This document shows positions 1 through 8,719 of a stretch of 19,670 bases of DNA, piece by piece. Source of the DNA: CAYWCV01 sp964629885 (GTDB lineage Bacteria; Bacteroidota; Rhodothermia; Balneolales; CAYWCV01); the NCBI GenBank assembly GCA_964629885.1, contig CAZVRJ010000047.1, positions 1 to 19,670 on the forward strand. Reading direction: 5' to 3'. Within the stretch, counting starts at the first letter, position 1. Each line of letters starts with the position of its first letter. The position numbers and the translations under genes are program-made. The notes under the pieces were generated by a model. That model did not search any database. It saw nothing but the letters and a program-made list of their open reading frames with translations, and was not told the origin of the DNA.

Positions 1-1410
1 CCGATCGACCTTACGGCGCTGATGGCCCGCGAGAAGGGTCTGGCTGTTGACGAAATGGGCTTCACCGAGCGGATGAAGGAGCAAAAGGACCGTGCACGTT
101 CCTCCGGCAAGTTCAAAGTAGACCTGTCGGCGACCAATGAATGGGTCACCGTCAATGAGGGATCGGATTCTCATTTCGTTGGGTATGATTTCATTGAGAG
201 CACCTCGAAAATCATGGCAGCCCGTAAGGAGGGCGACCGCAATGCTGTACTGCTCGACGAAACGCCTTTCTACGCCGAAAGCGGTGGACAAGTTGCCGAT
301 TTCGGCATCCTCACCAACGGCGACGTGCATGTGAGGGTAGTTGATGTTCAGAAGAACCAAGGCAAGATTGTGCATTACCTCGATCATATGCCTGAAGATT
401 TATCAGGCACGTGGACGGCTCGTGTTGATGCTGTGCGTCGTCTCGAAGTGAGCAAGCACCACAGCGCTACTCACTTGCTTCATGCGGCGCTGCGTCAAGT
501 TTTAGGTACCCACGTGACCCAGAAGGGCTCGCTGGTTGAGGAATCGCGCTTACGATTTGATTTTTCGCACTTCAAGTCGATCGAGCAAAGCGAGTTGGAT
601 GATATTGAGTCGATCGTAAACCGTCGCATTCAGGAGAACATCCATCTGCTCGAAGAGCGCGATGTGCCCATCGATACGGCTCGTGCCAAGGGTGCGATGA
701 TGCTTTTCGGCGAGAAGTACGGCGACCACGTAAGGGTAATAACCTTTGATCCTGCATGGTCGGTTGAGCTCTGTGGTGGAACACATGTCAATGCCACGGG
801 CAAGATCGGATACTTCCGCTTTGTCAGCGAAAATTCGGTGGCTAGCGGCGTTCGTCGTGTTGAGGCGGTGGCTGGTCATGCGGCCGATGATGCGCTCCGT
901 GCCGAGAAGCGTGAATATAGCCGACTACTTGCACAGTTGGGACAGACATCCGACCCAGTCGAGACCCTGCAGTCGATCATCGATGACCGCAAGCGCATGG
1001 AGAAAGAGCTTGAGGTAATTCGCATGCAACGATCTATATCCGAACTAGTTGGCGTACTAGGTAGTGCTTCCGCGCATGACGGTGTCACTGTTGCCACTGG
1101 CGAAATCACAGGTGCCGATACCGAAGTGCTCAAGCAGTTGGGTTATGAGTCGCTCAAGAGGAGTCCTGTTTCGACCGTAACAGTGCTCGGCTCACGCGAC
1201 GACGCAAATGGCAAGGTGTACTTAGTTGCAACGGTAACCGACGACTTAATTGCGTCGAAGTCGCTCAAGGCTGGCCAACTTGTTGGAGCACTTGCCCGTG
1301 AGCTCGGCGGTGGTGGCGGTGGACAACCCAACCTAGCAACCGCTGGTGGACGTCTTCCCGAGAAACTGGGAGAGATTTTGGCATCGGTTCCAGTCCGACT
1401 CAAAGGCTGA
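1..1410 (+). CDS. alaS: Alanyl-tRNA synthetase, C-terminal part (5' end outside window)
   Basis: This is the 3' part of alanyl-tRNA synthetase, which charges tRNA-Ala and clears mischarged tRNA. The reading frame is open from base 1, so the gene is cut by the window edge. The aminoacylation domain is missing and about 469 residues are visible. The editing domain is recognised by its zinc-type motifs: HxxxH in HHSATHLLH (bases near 460-475) and CGGTH (near 772-786). A coiled-coil stretch follows, then the C-Ala/DHHA1 domain with the glycine-rich GGGGGGQPNLATAGG close to the C-terminus. Nothing visible is broken. The gene ends 129 bp before pdhA, so co-transcription is possible but not shown. 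Confidence 0.97.
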   Translation, partial: PIDLTALMAREKGLAVDEMGFTERMKEQKDRARSSGKFKVDLSATNEWVTVNEGSDSHFVGYDFIESTSKIMAARKEGDRNAVLLDETPFYAESGGQVADFGILTNGDVHVRVVDVQKNQGKIVHYLDHMPEDLSGTWTARVDAVRRLEVSKHHSATHLLHAALRQVLGTHVTQKGSLVEESRLRFDFSHFKSIEQSELDDIESIVNRRIQENIHLLEERDVPIDTARAKGAMMLFGEKYGDHVRVITFDPAWSVELCGGTHVNATGKIGYFRFVSENSVASGVRRVEAVAGHAADDALRAEKREYSRLLAQLGQTSDPVETLQSIIDDRKRMEKELEVIRMQRSISELVGVLGSASAHDGVTVATGEITGADTEVLKQLGYESLKRSPVSTVTVLGSRDDANGKVYLVATVTDDLIASKSLKAGQLVGALARELGGGGGGQPNLATAGGRLPEKLGEILASVPVRLKG

Positions 1411-1539
1411 TCTTGTTTCCGAATGCTGCGAATTATGGGTATATTCCCAATTCTGTGCAGTACATGTTCTATGGCACGCCTGATAGGTGCGCCGCCTATA
1501 CGACTGATTTTCAAAAAATAGAGACTTCATTTAATAACT
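1411..1539 (+). other. Intergenic spacer alaS-pdhA
   Basis: This 129-bp spacer holds no ORF I can support. It contains an imperfect hairpin at 1430-1453, where GAATT-AT-GGG pairs with CCC-AATTC across a TATATT-type loop with a 2-nt bulge. No T-tract follows, so it is a poor intrinsic terminator. AT-rich sequence precedes the pdhA start. The pdh promoter probably lies here, but I could not pick a convincing -35/-10 pair. Confidence 0.4.
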
Positions 1540-2616
1540 ATGTCCAAGACCGCTGAAATCGTCGGTTTTACGCCCACAGGATCGGTGTTTAAAAGCACTG
1601 TTTTGCCGAAGGCGACCACGAAGACACACAAACAGCTTGGCCTGACGGATGAGCAGGTCCTTGAAATGTATGAATCCATGCAATTGCAGCGCCGATTTGA
1701 GGAGCGCGCAGCCCAAATGTACCAAAAAGGTAAGTTTGGCGGGTTTCTTCACTTGTACATTGGCCAAGAGGCAGTTTCGACAGGTACCGTCACTGCAGTG
1801 AACGACAACGACGATCTTATTACTGCCTACCGCGATCACGGCCATGCATTGGCCCGTGGTGTTAGCCCCGATGAGTGTATGGCTGAGCTTTTCGGCAAGG
1901 CAACCGGCATGAGTAAGGGTAAGGGCGGCTCCATGCACTATTTCAAAATTGAGAAGCACATGTGGGGTGGCCATGGTATCGTTGGTGGACAAATTCCACT
2001 TGGTGCCGGATTGGCCATGGCAAACAAATACCAAGAGAATGGACGCATTGCGGTTTGCTTCTTCGGTGACGGCGCCATCAGCCAAGGATCCTTGAACGAA
2101 ACGTTCAACATGGCACAGCTTTGGAAACTACCGGTAATTTTCGTGGTCGAGAACAACGGCTATTCGATGGGTACAGCAGTAAACCGCCACAGTGCAACCG
2201 ACCTCTATAAGCGCGCTTGTGGTTTCGACATGAAATCGGACGTCGTAAACGGCATGGACGTCTTCACCGTGTACGAGAAGTTCAAGGAAGTCGCGGCCGA
2301 CGTTCGTGAGAACAATAACCCATGGTTCCTAGAAGTTAGGACCTACCGCTATCGTGGCCACTCGATGAGCGATCCTCAGAACTACCGTTCCAAAGAGGAA
2401 ATGGAAGATTTCAAGAGCTTTGATCCAATTGAGCGCCTCAAAGATTATATGCTCAAGAAGAAAATCGCCAAGCAGGAGGATATCGACGCAATCGATGAAA
2501 GAATTGAGAAAACGGTTCTCGACAGCATCGACTTTGCGGAAAACAGTCCATTCCCAGACCTCGCCGACCTCTATAAAGATGTCTATGTCGAGGACGATTT
2601 CCCTTGGACTACCTGA
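1540..2616 (+). CDS. pdhA: Pyruvate dehydrogenase E1 component, alpha subunit
   Basis: E1-alpha of the pyruvate dehydrogenase complex works with E1-beta to decarboxylate pyruvate using thiamine diphosphate and to pass the acetyl group to lipoyl-E2. The 358-residue protein has the usual family length. The thiamine-diphosphate motif runs from GDG (176-178) to NN (205-206). Conserved blocks include RRFEERAAQMY (51-61), YRDHGHALARG (97-107), GKGGSMHYF (128-135) and the C-terminal YRYRGHSMSDP loop. It lies 47 bp before pdhB in a pdhA-B-C order, which supports a pyruvate E1. A branched-chain 2-oxoacid E1 is the main alternative and is less likely because of the GKGGSMH and RGHSMSDP context. Confidence 0.95.
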   Translation: MSKTAEIVGFTPTGSVFKSTVLPKATTKTHKQLGLTDEQVLEMYESMQLQRRFEERAAQMYQKGKFGGFLHLYIGQEAVSTGTVTAVNDNDDLITAYRDHGHALARGVSPDECMAELFGKATGMSKGKGGSMHYFKIEKHMWGGHGIVGGQIPLGAGLAMANKYQENGRIAVCFFGDGAISQGSLNETFNMAQLWKLPVIFVVENNGYSMGTAVNRHSATDLYKRACGFDMKSDVVNGMDVFTVYEKFKEVAADVRENNNPWFLEVRTYRYRGHSMSDPQNYRSKEEMEDFKSFDPIERLKDYMLKKKIAKQEDIDAIDERIEKTVLDSIDFAENSPFPDLADLYKDVYVEDDFPWTT

Positions 2617-2649
2617 TCCATCCTGAACAGTAATTAGAATTTTATATCC

Positions 2650-2656
2650 GGAGAAG
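2650..2656 (+). promoter_or_regulatory. Shine-Dalgarno site of pdhB
   Basis: GGAGAAG lies 7 nt upstream of the pdhB ATG at 2664. It is one of the few clear Shine-Dalgarno-like sites in the window. Most other genes here have no strong purine-rich box at the usual distance, a pattern often seen in Bacteroidota-type genomes. Confidence 0.6.
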
Positions 2657-2663
2657 ATAGAAA

Positions 2664-3641
2664 ATGGCAGTTCTTCAATTTAGAGAGGCGATTCGCGAGG
2701 CGATGTCAGAGGAGATGCGCACTGATGAGTCCATCATCATCATGGGCGAAGAGGTAGCAGAATACAATGGCGCCTATAAGGTAACCCAAGGCATGCTGGA
2801 TGAATTTGGTCCAAAGCGTGTGATCGACACGCCGATTTCAGAGCTTGGATTTGCAGGTATTGGTGTCGGCGCGGCTATGAACGGCTTGCGTCCCATCATC
2901 GAGTTCATGACCTTTAACTTTGCTCTTGTTGGAATCGACCAAATTCTGAACAATGCGGCCAAGCTGCGTTACATGAGTGGTGGTCAGATAAGCGTACCTA
3001 TGGTATTTCGTGGACCGAATGCTTCGGCAGGTCAACTTGGTGCGACACACTCCATTGCATTTGAGAGTCTGTATGCCCACTTCCCAGGTTTGAAGGTAAT
3101 ATATCCTTCTGAGCCGGGCGATGCCAAAGGTTTGCTCAAGTCGGCCATCCGCGATAATAACCCTGTAATCTTCCTTGAGTCCGAGCAGATGTACGGCATG
3201 AAGGGTGAGGTGCCCGATGGCGAGTTCACTATTCCGATCGGTGTGGGCAAGGTGAAGCGTGAGGGCAAGGATGTCACTTTGGTGGCTCATGGCAAGATGT
3301 ACCATGTGGCTGTTAAAGCTGCAGAGGAGCTTGCAAAAGATGGCATCGACTGCGAAATCATCGATCCACGTACCATGAAACCATTCGACTTCCAAATGGT
3401 ATTCGATTCGGTTCGCAAGACCAATCGCTGTGTGATTGTCGACGAATCGCATCCGTTCGGTGGTATGGCTGCAGAAGTGGGCTTCCAGATCCAGCGCGAC
3501 TCCTTCGATTATCTCGACGCCCCAGTGCTACGCGTCACATTGCCAGACGTGCCAGCACCGTTCGCTAAGAATTTATTTGATGCTTGGCTCCCAGGCCCTA
3601 AGCAGGTGATCGAAGCAGTGAAAGCTGTAACTTACCGTTAA
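2664..3641 (+). CDS. pdhB: Pyruvate dehydrogenase E1 component, beta subunit
   Basis: E1-beta pairs with E1-alpha in the alpha2beta2 pyruvate decarboxylase of the pyruvate dehydrogenase complex. The protein is 325 residues, the typical length. The N-terminal transketolase pyrimidine-binding region contains MGEEVAEYNGAYKVTQGM and RVIDTPISELGFAGIGVGAA. The central part carries the family-typical PSEPGDAKGLLKSAIRDNNPVIFLESEQ region, and the C-terminal transketolase domain includes IDPRTMKPFD and the VDESHPFGGMAAEVG block. The start is supported by a well-placed GGAGAAG. The gene is 30 bp upstream of pdhC, so the three pdh genes form an operon. Confidence 0.95.
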   Translation: MAVLQFREAIREAMSEEMRTDESIIIMGEEVAEYNGAYKVTQGMLDEFGPKRVIDTPISELGFAGIGVGAAMNGLRPIIEFMTFNFALVGIDQILNNAAKLRYMSGGQISVPMVFRGPNASAGQLGATHSIAFESLYAHFPGLKVIYPSEPGDAKGLLKSAIRDNNPVIFLESEQMYGMKGEVPDGEFTIPIGVGKVKREGKDVTLVAHGKMYHVAVKAAEELAKDGIDCEIIDPRTMKPFDFQMVFDSVRKTNRCVIVDESHPFGGMAAEVGFQIQRDSFDYLDAPVLRVTLPDVPAPFAKNLFDAWLPGPKQVIEAVKAVTYR

Positions 3642-3671
3642 TCATGTTCCCCAATTTCTAACTAGAAGATC

Positions 3672-4964
3672 ATGGCCATAGTAATTGATATGCCCAAACT
3701 CAGCGACACGATGCAGGAAGGTGTGATCGCGAAATGGAATGTAAAGGAAGGCGACAAAGTCAGCTCAGGCGATGTGATCGCCGAGGTGGAGACCGACAAA
3801 GCCACCATGGATGTTGAGGTCTATGATGCGGGAACCGTGTTGAAGATCATGGCAAAAGAAGGCGAGGCTGTGCCCCTTGGTGGTATTATGGCCATTATCG
3901 GTAAACCAGGCGAGGACATTAGCGACCTTTTGGGTGGCAAGTCTGCTGGAGCGCCAGCGACTGAGGCAAAAGTTGAGGCAAAAGCCGAACCAAAAGCTGA
4001 GGCTAAAGAGGCCCGCGCCGACACAAAAGGCAAGCAGGAAAAGTCATTCGACCCAATCTTGGGCGATCTTGAGTCGAAACCCGTTCCAGTTGCATCCGAC
4101 GAGCGTGTGAAGGCTTCGCCTTTAGCTCGAAAAATGGCCGAAGAGCAGGGTTTGGATTTAGGCAATATTAAGGGAAGCGGCCCTGAGGGACGCATTGTCA
4201 AGAAAGATGTACTCGCAGCCGAATCAGCACCAGCTAAGTCCACGCCTGCAACGGCAGCTAAAGCTGTATTTGTTGCACCATCGGCTGAGGACGAAGACAT
4301 TCGTATCTCTCAGATGCGCAAGACTATTGCCCGTCGCCTCGCTGAAAGCAAGTTTACCAGCCCGCACTTCTACGAGACCATCGACATCGACATGAAGCAG
4401 TCTATTGCTGCCCGTGAGCAGCTGAATGCTATCAGTGATGTCAAAATTAGTTTTAATGATTTCGTGGTGAAGGCATGTGCCGTTGCGCTCCGTCGCCATC
4501 CGAAGGTCAATACATCATGGCTAGACGATGTGATTCGTGTTAACGGATCTGTCAACGTGGCTGTGGCTGTGGCAGTTGAAGACGGCTTACTCACACCAGT
4601 TATTCGCAATGCCGATCAAAAAGGCTTGCGCCAGATATCGGCAGAGACCAAAGATTTGGCAACACGTGCTCGCGACAAGAAGCTTCAGCCGGAAGAGTGG
4701 GAAGGTAGCACGTTCACCATCTCCAATTTGGGAATGTACGGTATCGAAGAATTCACAGCTATCATCAATCCACCGAACGCGGCCATATTGGCTGTCGGAG
4801 CCATCCGCGACGTCCCGGTGGTAGAGAATGGGCAAGTTGTTCCCGGCAAACGCATGAAGGTTACACTTTCGAGCGATCACCGAGTACTCGACGGTGCCAC
4901 GGCTGCTGAATTCCTAAGTACATTGCGTCAACTCCTTGAGAACCCAAGCAGCATGCTGCTCTAA
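3672..4964 (+). CDS. pdhC: Dihydrolipoamide acetyltransferase (E2) of pyruvate dehydrogenase
   Basis: E2 forms the core of the complex and transfers the acetyl group from lipoyl-lysine to CoA. The 430 residues show one lipoyl domain (1-77) with the modified lysine in ETDKATMDV (Lys43). An Ala/Lys/Glu-rich flexible linker follows (about 92-125), then a peripheral subunit-binding domain (about 145-182, VKASPLARKMAEEQGLDLG and GPEGRIVKKDV). The C-terminal catalytic domain ends in DHRVLDG, giving His403 and Asp407 as active-site residues. There is only one lipoyl domain, fewer than the three in the E. coli enzyme. No E3 (lpd) gene is in the window. rfbA starts only 12 bp downstream. Confidence 0.95.
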   Translation: MAIVIDMPKLSDTMQEGVIAKWNVKEGDKVSSGDVIAEVETDKATMDVEVYDAGTVLKIMAKEGEAVPLGGIMAIIGKPGEDISDLLGGKSAGAPATEAKVEAKAEPKAEAKEARADTKGKQEKSFDPILGDLESKPVPVASDERVKASPLARKMAEEQGLDLGNIKGSGPEGRIVKKDVLAAESAPAKSTPATAAKAVFVAPSAEDEDIRISQMRKTIARRLAESKFTSPHFYETIDIDMKQSIAAREQLNAISDVKISFNDFVVKACAVALRRHPKVNTSWLDDVIRVNGSVNVAVAVAVEDGLLTPVIRNADQKGLRQISAETKDLATRARDKKLQPEEWEGSTFTISNLGMYGIEEFTAIINPPNAAILAVGAIRDVPVVENGQVVPGKRMKVTLSSDHRVLDGATAAEFLSTLRQLLENPSSMLL

Positions 4965-4976
4965 TTTTTTACACCT

Positions 4977-5687
4977 ATGAAGGGTATCGTCCTTGCCGGT
5001 GGAACCGGCTCACGTCTTTTCCCATTGACGAAAGTCACCAATAAGCACTTGCTGCCGATTGGGACTAAACCAATGATATACTATCCAATCGAAAAGCTCA
5101 TCGATGCAGGAATTGAGGAAATTCTGATCGTGACGGGCACTGAGCACATGGGCGATGTAGTCGGACTCTTAGGCTCCGGTTATGAGTTCAACTGCCGTTT
5201 CACGTATAAGGTTCAAGACCAGGCTGGTGGCATTGCCCAGGCATTGGGTCTGGCCGAGAATTTCTGCGGTAATGATCCGATGACCGTCATTTTGGGCGAC
5301 AACATTTTTGAGTCTTCGCTCGCCGATGGTGTTACCTCTTGGAATGGATCAGGTTCAAAGATCTTCATCAAAGAAGTTCACGATCCACAGCGTTACGGTG
5401 TTGCTGAAATTCATGGTGACCGAATTGTGGGGATCGAAGAAAAGCCAAAGAATCCCAAGTCAAATTACTGCGTTACGGGCATTTACATGTATGATGCAGG
5501 CGTTTTTGAGGTGATCAAGACCCTTAAGCCATCAGGCAGAGGTGAGCTCGAAATCACCGATGTGAACAACCATTATATAGCTCAAGGCAAAATGGGCTTC
5601 GCCATGCTAGACGGCTGGTGGACCGATGCGGGTACGCCCGACTCTTATCGCTTGGCCAATGAACTGGCCTACTCAGGAAACGAATGA
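4977..5687 (+). CDS. rfbA: Glucose-1-phosphate thymidylyltransferase (short form)
   Basis: First enzyme of dTDP-L-rhamnose synthesis: it makes dTDP-glucose from glucose-1-phosphate and dTTP. The nucleotidyltransferase signature GGTGSRL is at 8-14, the metal-binding LGDN at 106-109 (Asp108), then GIEEKP at 152-157 and GRGELEITDVN at 187-197. At 236 residues it is shorter than the roughly 290-residue E. coli RmlA. It lacks the extra C-terminal helices, a known short subfamily, so I do not read it as a truncation. Its stop overlaps the rfbD start (ATGA, 4 bp), which implies translational coupling. Other sugar-1-phosphate nucleotidyltransferases are possible in principle, but the neighbouring rfbD, rfbC and rfbB settle the role. 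Confidence 0.93.
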   Translation: MKGIVLAGGTGSRLFPLTKVTNKHLLPIGTKPMIYYPIEKLIDAGIEEILIVTGTEHMGDVVGLLGSGYEFNCRFTYKVQDQAGGIAQALGLAENFCGNDPMTVILGDNIFESSLADGVTSWNGSGSKIFIKEVHDPQRYGVAEIHGDRIVGIEEKPKNPKSNYCVTGIYMYDAGVFEVIKTLKPSGRGELEITDVNNHYIAQGKMGFAMLDGWWTDAGTPDSYRLANELAYSGNE

Positions 5688-6562
5688 TTCAACACCGATT
5701 TCTCATCACGGGAGCAGGTGGACAGCTTGGCCGAGAGTGGGTGAATAAACTCACTATGGCCGACCAAGATGTTTATGCTTACGCGTATGAAGATCTGGAT
5801 TTGGCCGACCATGATGCCGTAAATCGCATTGTGTCGCATGTGCAACCAAGTGTTCTGATCAATTGTGCCGCCTATACGGCTGTGGACAAAGCCGAATCCG
5901 AACCTGAACAAGCTCGGTTGCTCAACGCCATCGTACCGGGACGCTTGGCATCGTTGTGTGCTAAGAAAGCCATCAAACTGGTTCATTTCTCCACCGATTA
6001 CGTATTTGGTGGCTCCAAAATGGATGCAGAGGTTTACCCAGATGGTTTTACAGAAGACCATACCGCAAACCCGCAAAACGTATACGGACAGACCAAATGG
6101 GATGGCGAGCGATCGATTCTCGCATCAGGATGTGAGCATTTGACCATTCGCGTTTCTTGGTTATGCGGGCGATTTGGGAATAATTTCGTGAAGACGATGC
6201 TGCGTCTTGGTAAAGAGCGGGACGTGATCAGAGTGGTTGACGATCAAATTGGCTGCCCGAGCTTTACGGAATCGGTTGTTGCCAACACCTTGGTATTGAT
6301 TGAAGGTGGGCACTGTGGTGTGTATCATCTTACAAGCAAAGGAAAAGTATCTTGGGCCGATTTAGCCGAAGAGATCATGGTTCAAGCTGGTTTAGGTACA
6401 AAAATTGAGCGTATTTCGACAGAGGAGTATCTTACGGCTGCAAAACGGCCTCGTTATTCTTTGCTCAATACGAACAAAGCCCTAGCGGAAAATGGAGTGG
6501 TCATCGAGGATTGGAAGATTGGGCTGGCAAAATTGTTGCATCCATCTATGGGTTTGTTTTAG
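5684..6562 (+). CDS. rfbD: dTDP-4-dehydrorhamnose reductase
   Basis: Last enzyme of the pathway: it reduces dTDP-4-keto-L-rhamnose to dTDP-L-rhamnose with NAD(P)H. It is a 292-residue extended short-chain dehydrogenase. The Rossmann motif GAGGQLG is at 10-16, HFSTDYVFGG at 101-110 contains Thr104, and YGQTK at 134-138 gives the Tyr134/Lys138 catalytic pair. The ATG overlaps the rfbA stop by 4 bp, which fixes the start. The order A-D-C-B differs from the rfbBDAC order of enterobacteria, but all four steps are present. Confidence 0.95.
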   Translation: MIQHRFLITGAGGQLGREWVNKLTMADQDVYAYAYEDLDLADHDAVNRIVSHVQPSVLINCAAYTAVDKAESEPEQARLLNAIVPGRLASLCAKKAIKLVHFSTDYVFGGSKMDAEVYPDGFTEDHTANPQNVYGQTKWDGERSILASGCEHLTIRVSWLCGRFGNNFVKTMLRLGKERDVIRVVDDQIGCPSFTESVVANTLVLIEGGHCGVYHLTSKGKVSWADLAEEIMVQAGLGTKIERISTEEYLTAAKRPRYSLLNTNKALAENGVVIEDWKIGLAKLLHPSMGLF

Positions 6563-6619
6563 ATTTGTTCGATTGGTATTCTGTCGACTTCGGAGGAAAA
6601 ATTGTAAACAACGTTTTTT

Positions 6620-7165
6620 ATGGAGTTCATACCAACAGCTATTGAGGGTGTAATCAGAATTCGTCCAACTGTTTACGAGGATGCCAGAGGCAGTTTCAGG
6701 GAACAGTTCAGGAGCGACTTGTTCGAAAAGGAAGGCCTTATTACCCATTTCGTGCAAGATAATATTTCAACATCCTCTCGGGGAGTGCTTCGTGGGTTGC
6801 ACTATCAAATCGTCAATCCACAGATAAAGTTGGTAACGGTGCTCCATGGATCCGTTGTCGATGTGGTTGTGGACCTGCGAAAGGGTTCGCCTACATTTAG
6901 TAAGCATGTGAGTGTGTTACTCAGCGACCGTAATAAGGAGATGTTGTACATTCCGGCTGGCTTTGCCCACGGATTTCAGTCATTAGAAGACGATACAGTA
7001 TTCCATTACAAGTGTTCTGACTACTATAACAGGAACGGGGAGAGGGCGCTTTTGTGGAATGATCCACAAGTTGGAATTAAGTGGCCAATCGTTGAGCCTT
7101 TGCTCTCTACTAAAGACCTCGAAAATCCGATATTAGAACGAATTCCCGAACAAGATTTCCCCTGA
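6620..7165 (+). CDS. rfbC: dTDP-4-dehydrorhamnose 3,5-epimerase
   Basis: This cupin-fold epimerase inverts C3 and C5 of the 4-keto sugar, the third step of dTDP-L-rhamnose synthesis. The length of 181 residues is typical. LRGLHYQ at 58-63 carries the catalytic histidine (His61). IPAGFAHGF at 111-119, Tyr130 in the VFHYKCSDYY block and the WNDP turn near 146-149 are the other hallmarks. The start is forced: the next upstream in-frame codons reach a stop (TAA at 6605) with no alternative ATG, GTG or TTG between. A strong GGAGG sits 23 nt upstream, too far to serve this ATG directly. Confidence 0.95.
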   Translation: MEFIPTAIEGVIRIRPTVYEDARGSFREQFRSDLFEKEGLITHFVQDNISTSSRGVLRGLHYQIVNPQIKLVTVLHGSVVDVVVDLRKGSPTFSKHVSVLLSDRNKEMLYIPAGFAHGFQSLEDDTVFHYKCSDYYNRNGERALLWNDPQVGIKWPIVEPLLSTKDLENPILERIPEQDFP

Positions 7166-7204
7166 TATTACGTAACTTCCTAGTCCACAAACCGACTAAG
7201 AATC

Positions 7205-8215
7205 ATGCGTATAATTGTTACTGGGGGCTCCGGATTCATTGGATCCAACCTCATCTTGCACCTTCACGATAAATACCCGACCATCCAGATCATGAATCTG
7301 GATAAGCTGACTTATGCATCCGATCCCAAGTATTTGAGCGATTTGAAGGGTAGCAGTCGCTACTATTTCAAGAAATTGGATCTCGTGAACCGCGATGCCG
7401 TGCAAGATGCCGTTCAGACTTTCAAACCAGATGGGGTTATCCATCTAGCAGCAGAATCGCACGTCGACAATTCCATAAAGGGCCCTGAGCCATTTGTGCA
7501 GTCGAATGTGGTGGGCACGTTCAACATCCTTGACGAGTGCCGCCGATTTTGGTCCGAATCGAAGGGTGGGCTCGAAAAGTACCGTTTTCACCATGTATCT
7601 ACCGACGAAGTGTACGGATCGCTTGGTGCTGAGGGTCTATTCACCGAAGAGACACCATACGCACCCAATTCGCCATACAGTGCCACAAAAGCCGCATCAG
7701 ATATGTTGGTGAGAGCGTATTTTCATACGTATGGAATGAATGTGGTTACCACCAATTGCTCGAACAATTACGGTCGCTTCCAACACGACGAGAAGCTCAT
7801 TCCAACAGTGATCCGCAACGCCTTTAACCAGAAACCTATTCCTGTATACGGTACAGGCGAAAACGTTCGCGATTGGTTGCATGTGTCAGACCACTGTGCA
7901 GCTATCGACATCGTGTTTCACAATGGTCAGGCAGGCGAGACCTACAATATTGGTGGGCACAATGAGTGGATGAATATTGATCTCGTAAAGTCAATCTGCT
8001 CTATTATGAACGATTTAGTCGGTGATGGACCAAATGGTGATTACGCGAATTTGATTTCGTTTGTCACCGATCGTCCAGGTCACGATCAACGCTATGCCAT
8101 TGACCCGACAAAAATTGAAACTTCGCTTGGTTGGAAACATGTAGGCAGCTTCGACGATCATTTGCGTGAGACGATTGCCTGGTATGTCGAAAAATACCGC
8201 AATTCCGACGATTGA
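7205..8215 (+). CDS. rfbB: dTDP-glucose 4,6-dehydratase
   Basis: Second enzyme of the pathway: it converts dTDP-glucose to dTDP-4-keto-6-deoxyglucose with bound NAD. The 336-residue protein has the Rossmann motif GGSGFIGSN (7-15) and HVSTDEVYGSLG (130-141), with Thr133, Asp134 and Glu135 matching the dehydratase triad residues. It also has PYSATKAASD with Tyr158 and Lys162. Asp134 and Glu135 distinguish a dehydratase from the related epimerases. It follows rfbC by 39 bp and completes the four-enzyme set for activated rhamnose, used in surface polysaccharide or cell-wall glycans. No glycosyltransferase or O-antigen export gene is visible nearby. Confidence 0.95.
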   Translation: MRIIVTGGSGFIGSNLILHLHDKYPTIQIMNLDKLTYASDPKYLSDLKGSSRYYFKKLDLVNRDAVQDAVQTFKPDGVIHLAAESHVDNSIKGPEPFVQSNVVGTFNILDECRRFWSESKGGLEKYRFHHVSTDEVYGSLGAEGLFTEETPYAPNSPYSATKAASDMLVRAYFHTYGMNVVTTNCSNNYGRFQHDEKLIPTVIRNAFNQKPIPVYGTGENVRDWLHVSDHCAAIDIVFHNGQAGETYNIGGHNEWMNIDLVKSICSIMNDLVGDGPNGDYANLISFVTDRPGHDQRYAIDPTKIETSLGWKHVGSFDDHLRETIAWYVEKYRNSDD

Positions 8216-8225
8216 GAACTTAAGT

Positions 8226-8717
8226 ATGCCTAACAGACAACCTCGACAGTATTGGCTTATGAAAACCGAACCTGATGTGTTTGGTATTGTAGACCTTGAA
8301 AACGCCGATAATAAAACGACTACATGGGAAGGTGTTCGCAATTATGAAGCACGAAATTTCATGCGCGATCAGATGAAAGTGGGAGATGGGATTCTATTTT
8401 ACCACTCCAATTCTAAGCCTCCCCACATTGCTGGCACTGCAAGTGTTGCTTCGAAGCCTTATCCCGATGCATCGCAGTTTGATCCCACTTCTGATTATTA
8501 CGATAAGAAGGCCACCCAAGATGAGCCCATTTGGTATTTGGTTGACGTGAAATACGAAACAACCTATCCGCAGGCAGTTGAAAGGATAACGCTGCAAAAA
8601 GATCCGATTTGTGGGGAAATGATGCTTTTTAAGCGTAATCGACTTTCGATCACTCCAGTTACATCAGAGGAATGGTTAGCTGTGCATCAGCTTGCCGGAG
8701 TTAAACCCAAGCGCTGA
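8226..8717 (+). CDS. EVE-domain protein (PUA-like fold)
   Basis: A 163-residue protein made almost entirely of one EVE domain. The signature is clear: YWLMKTEP at 9-16, TWEGVRNYEARN at 33-44, VGDGILFYHSN at 52-62, and a C-terminal KRNRLSITPV region. EVE domains share the PUA/YTH fold and are linked to recognising modified bases in nucleic acids; the human homologue is THYN1. The exact bacterial function is not established. I chose the ATG at 8226 because it lies just after rfbB and gives the compact N-terminus usual before YWLMKTEP. A start at 8166 would overlap rfbB by 50 bases. It ends 2 bp before the dCTP deaminase gene. Confidence 0.9.
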   Translation: MPNRQPRQYWLMKTEPDVFGIVDLENADNKTTTWEGVRNYEARNFMRDQMKVGDGILFYHSNSKPPHIAGTASVASKPYPDASQFDPTSDYYDKKATQDEPIWYLVDVKYETTYPQAVERITLQKDPICGEMMLFKRNRLSITPVTSEEWLAVHQLAGVKPKR

Positions 8718-8719
8718 TT

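Noticed and set aside
1430..1453. Imperfect hairpin after alaS as an intrinsic terminator
   Set aside because: The stem has a 2-nt bulge and is AT-rich at its base, with no U-tract following.
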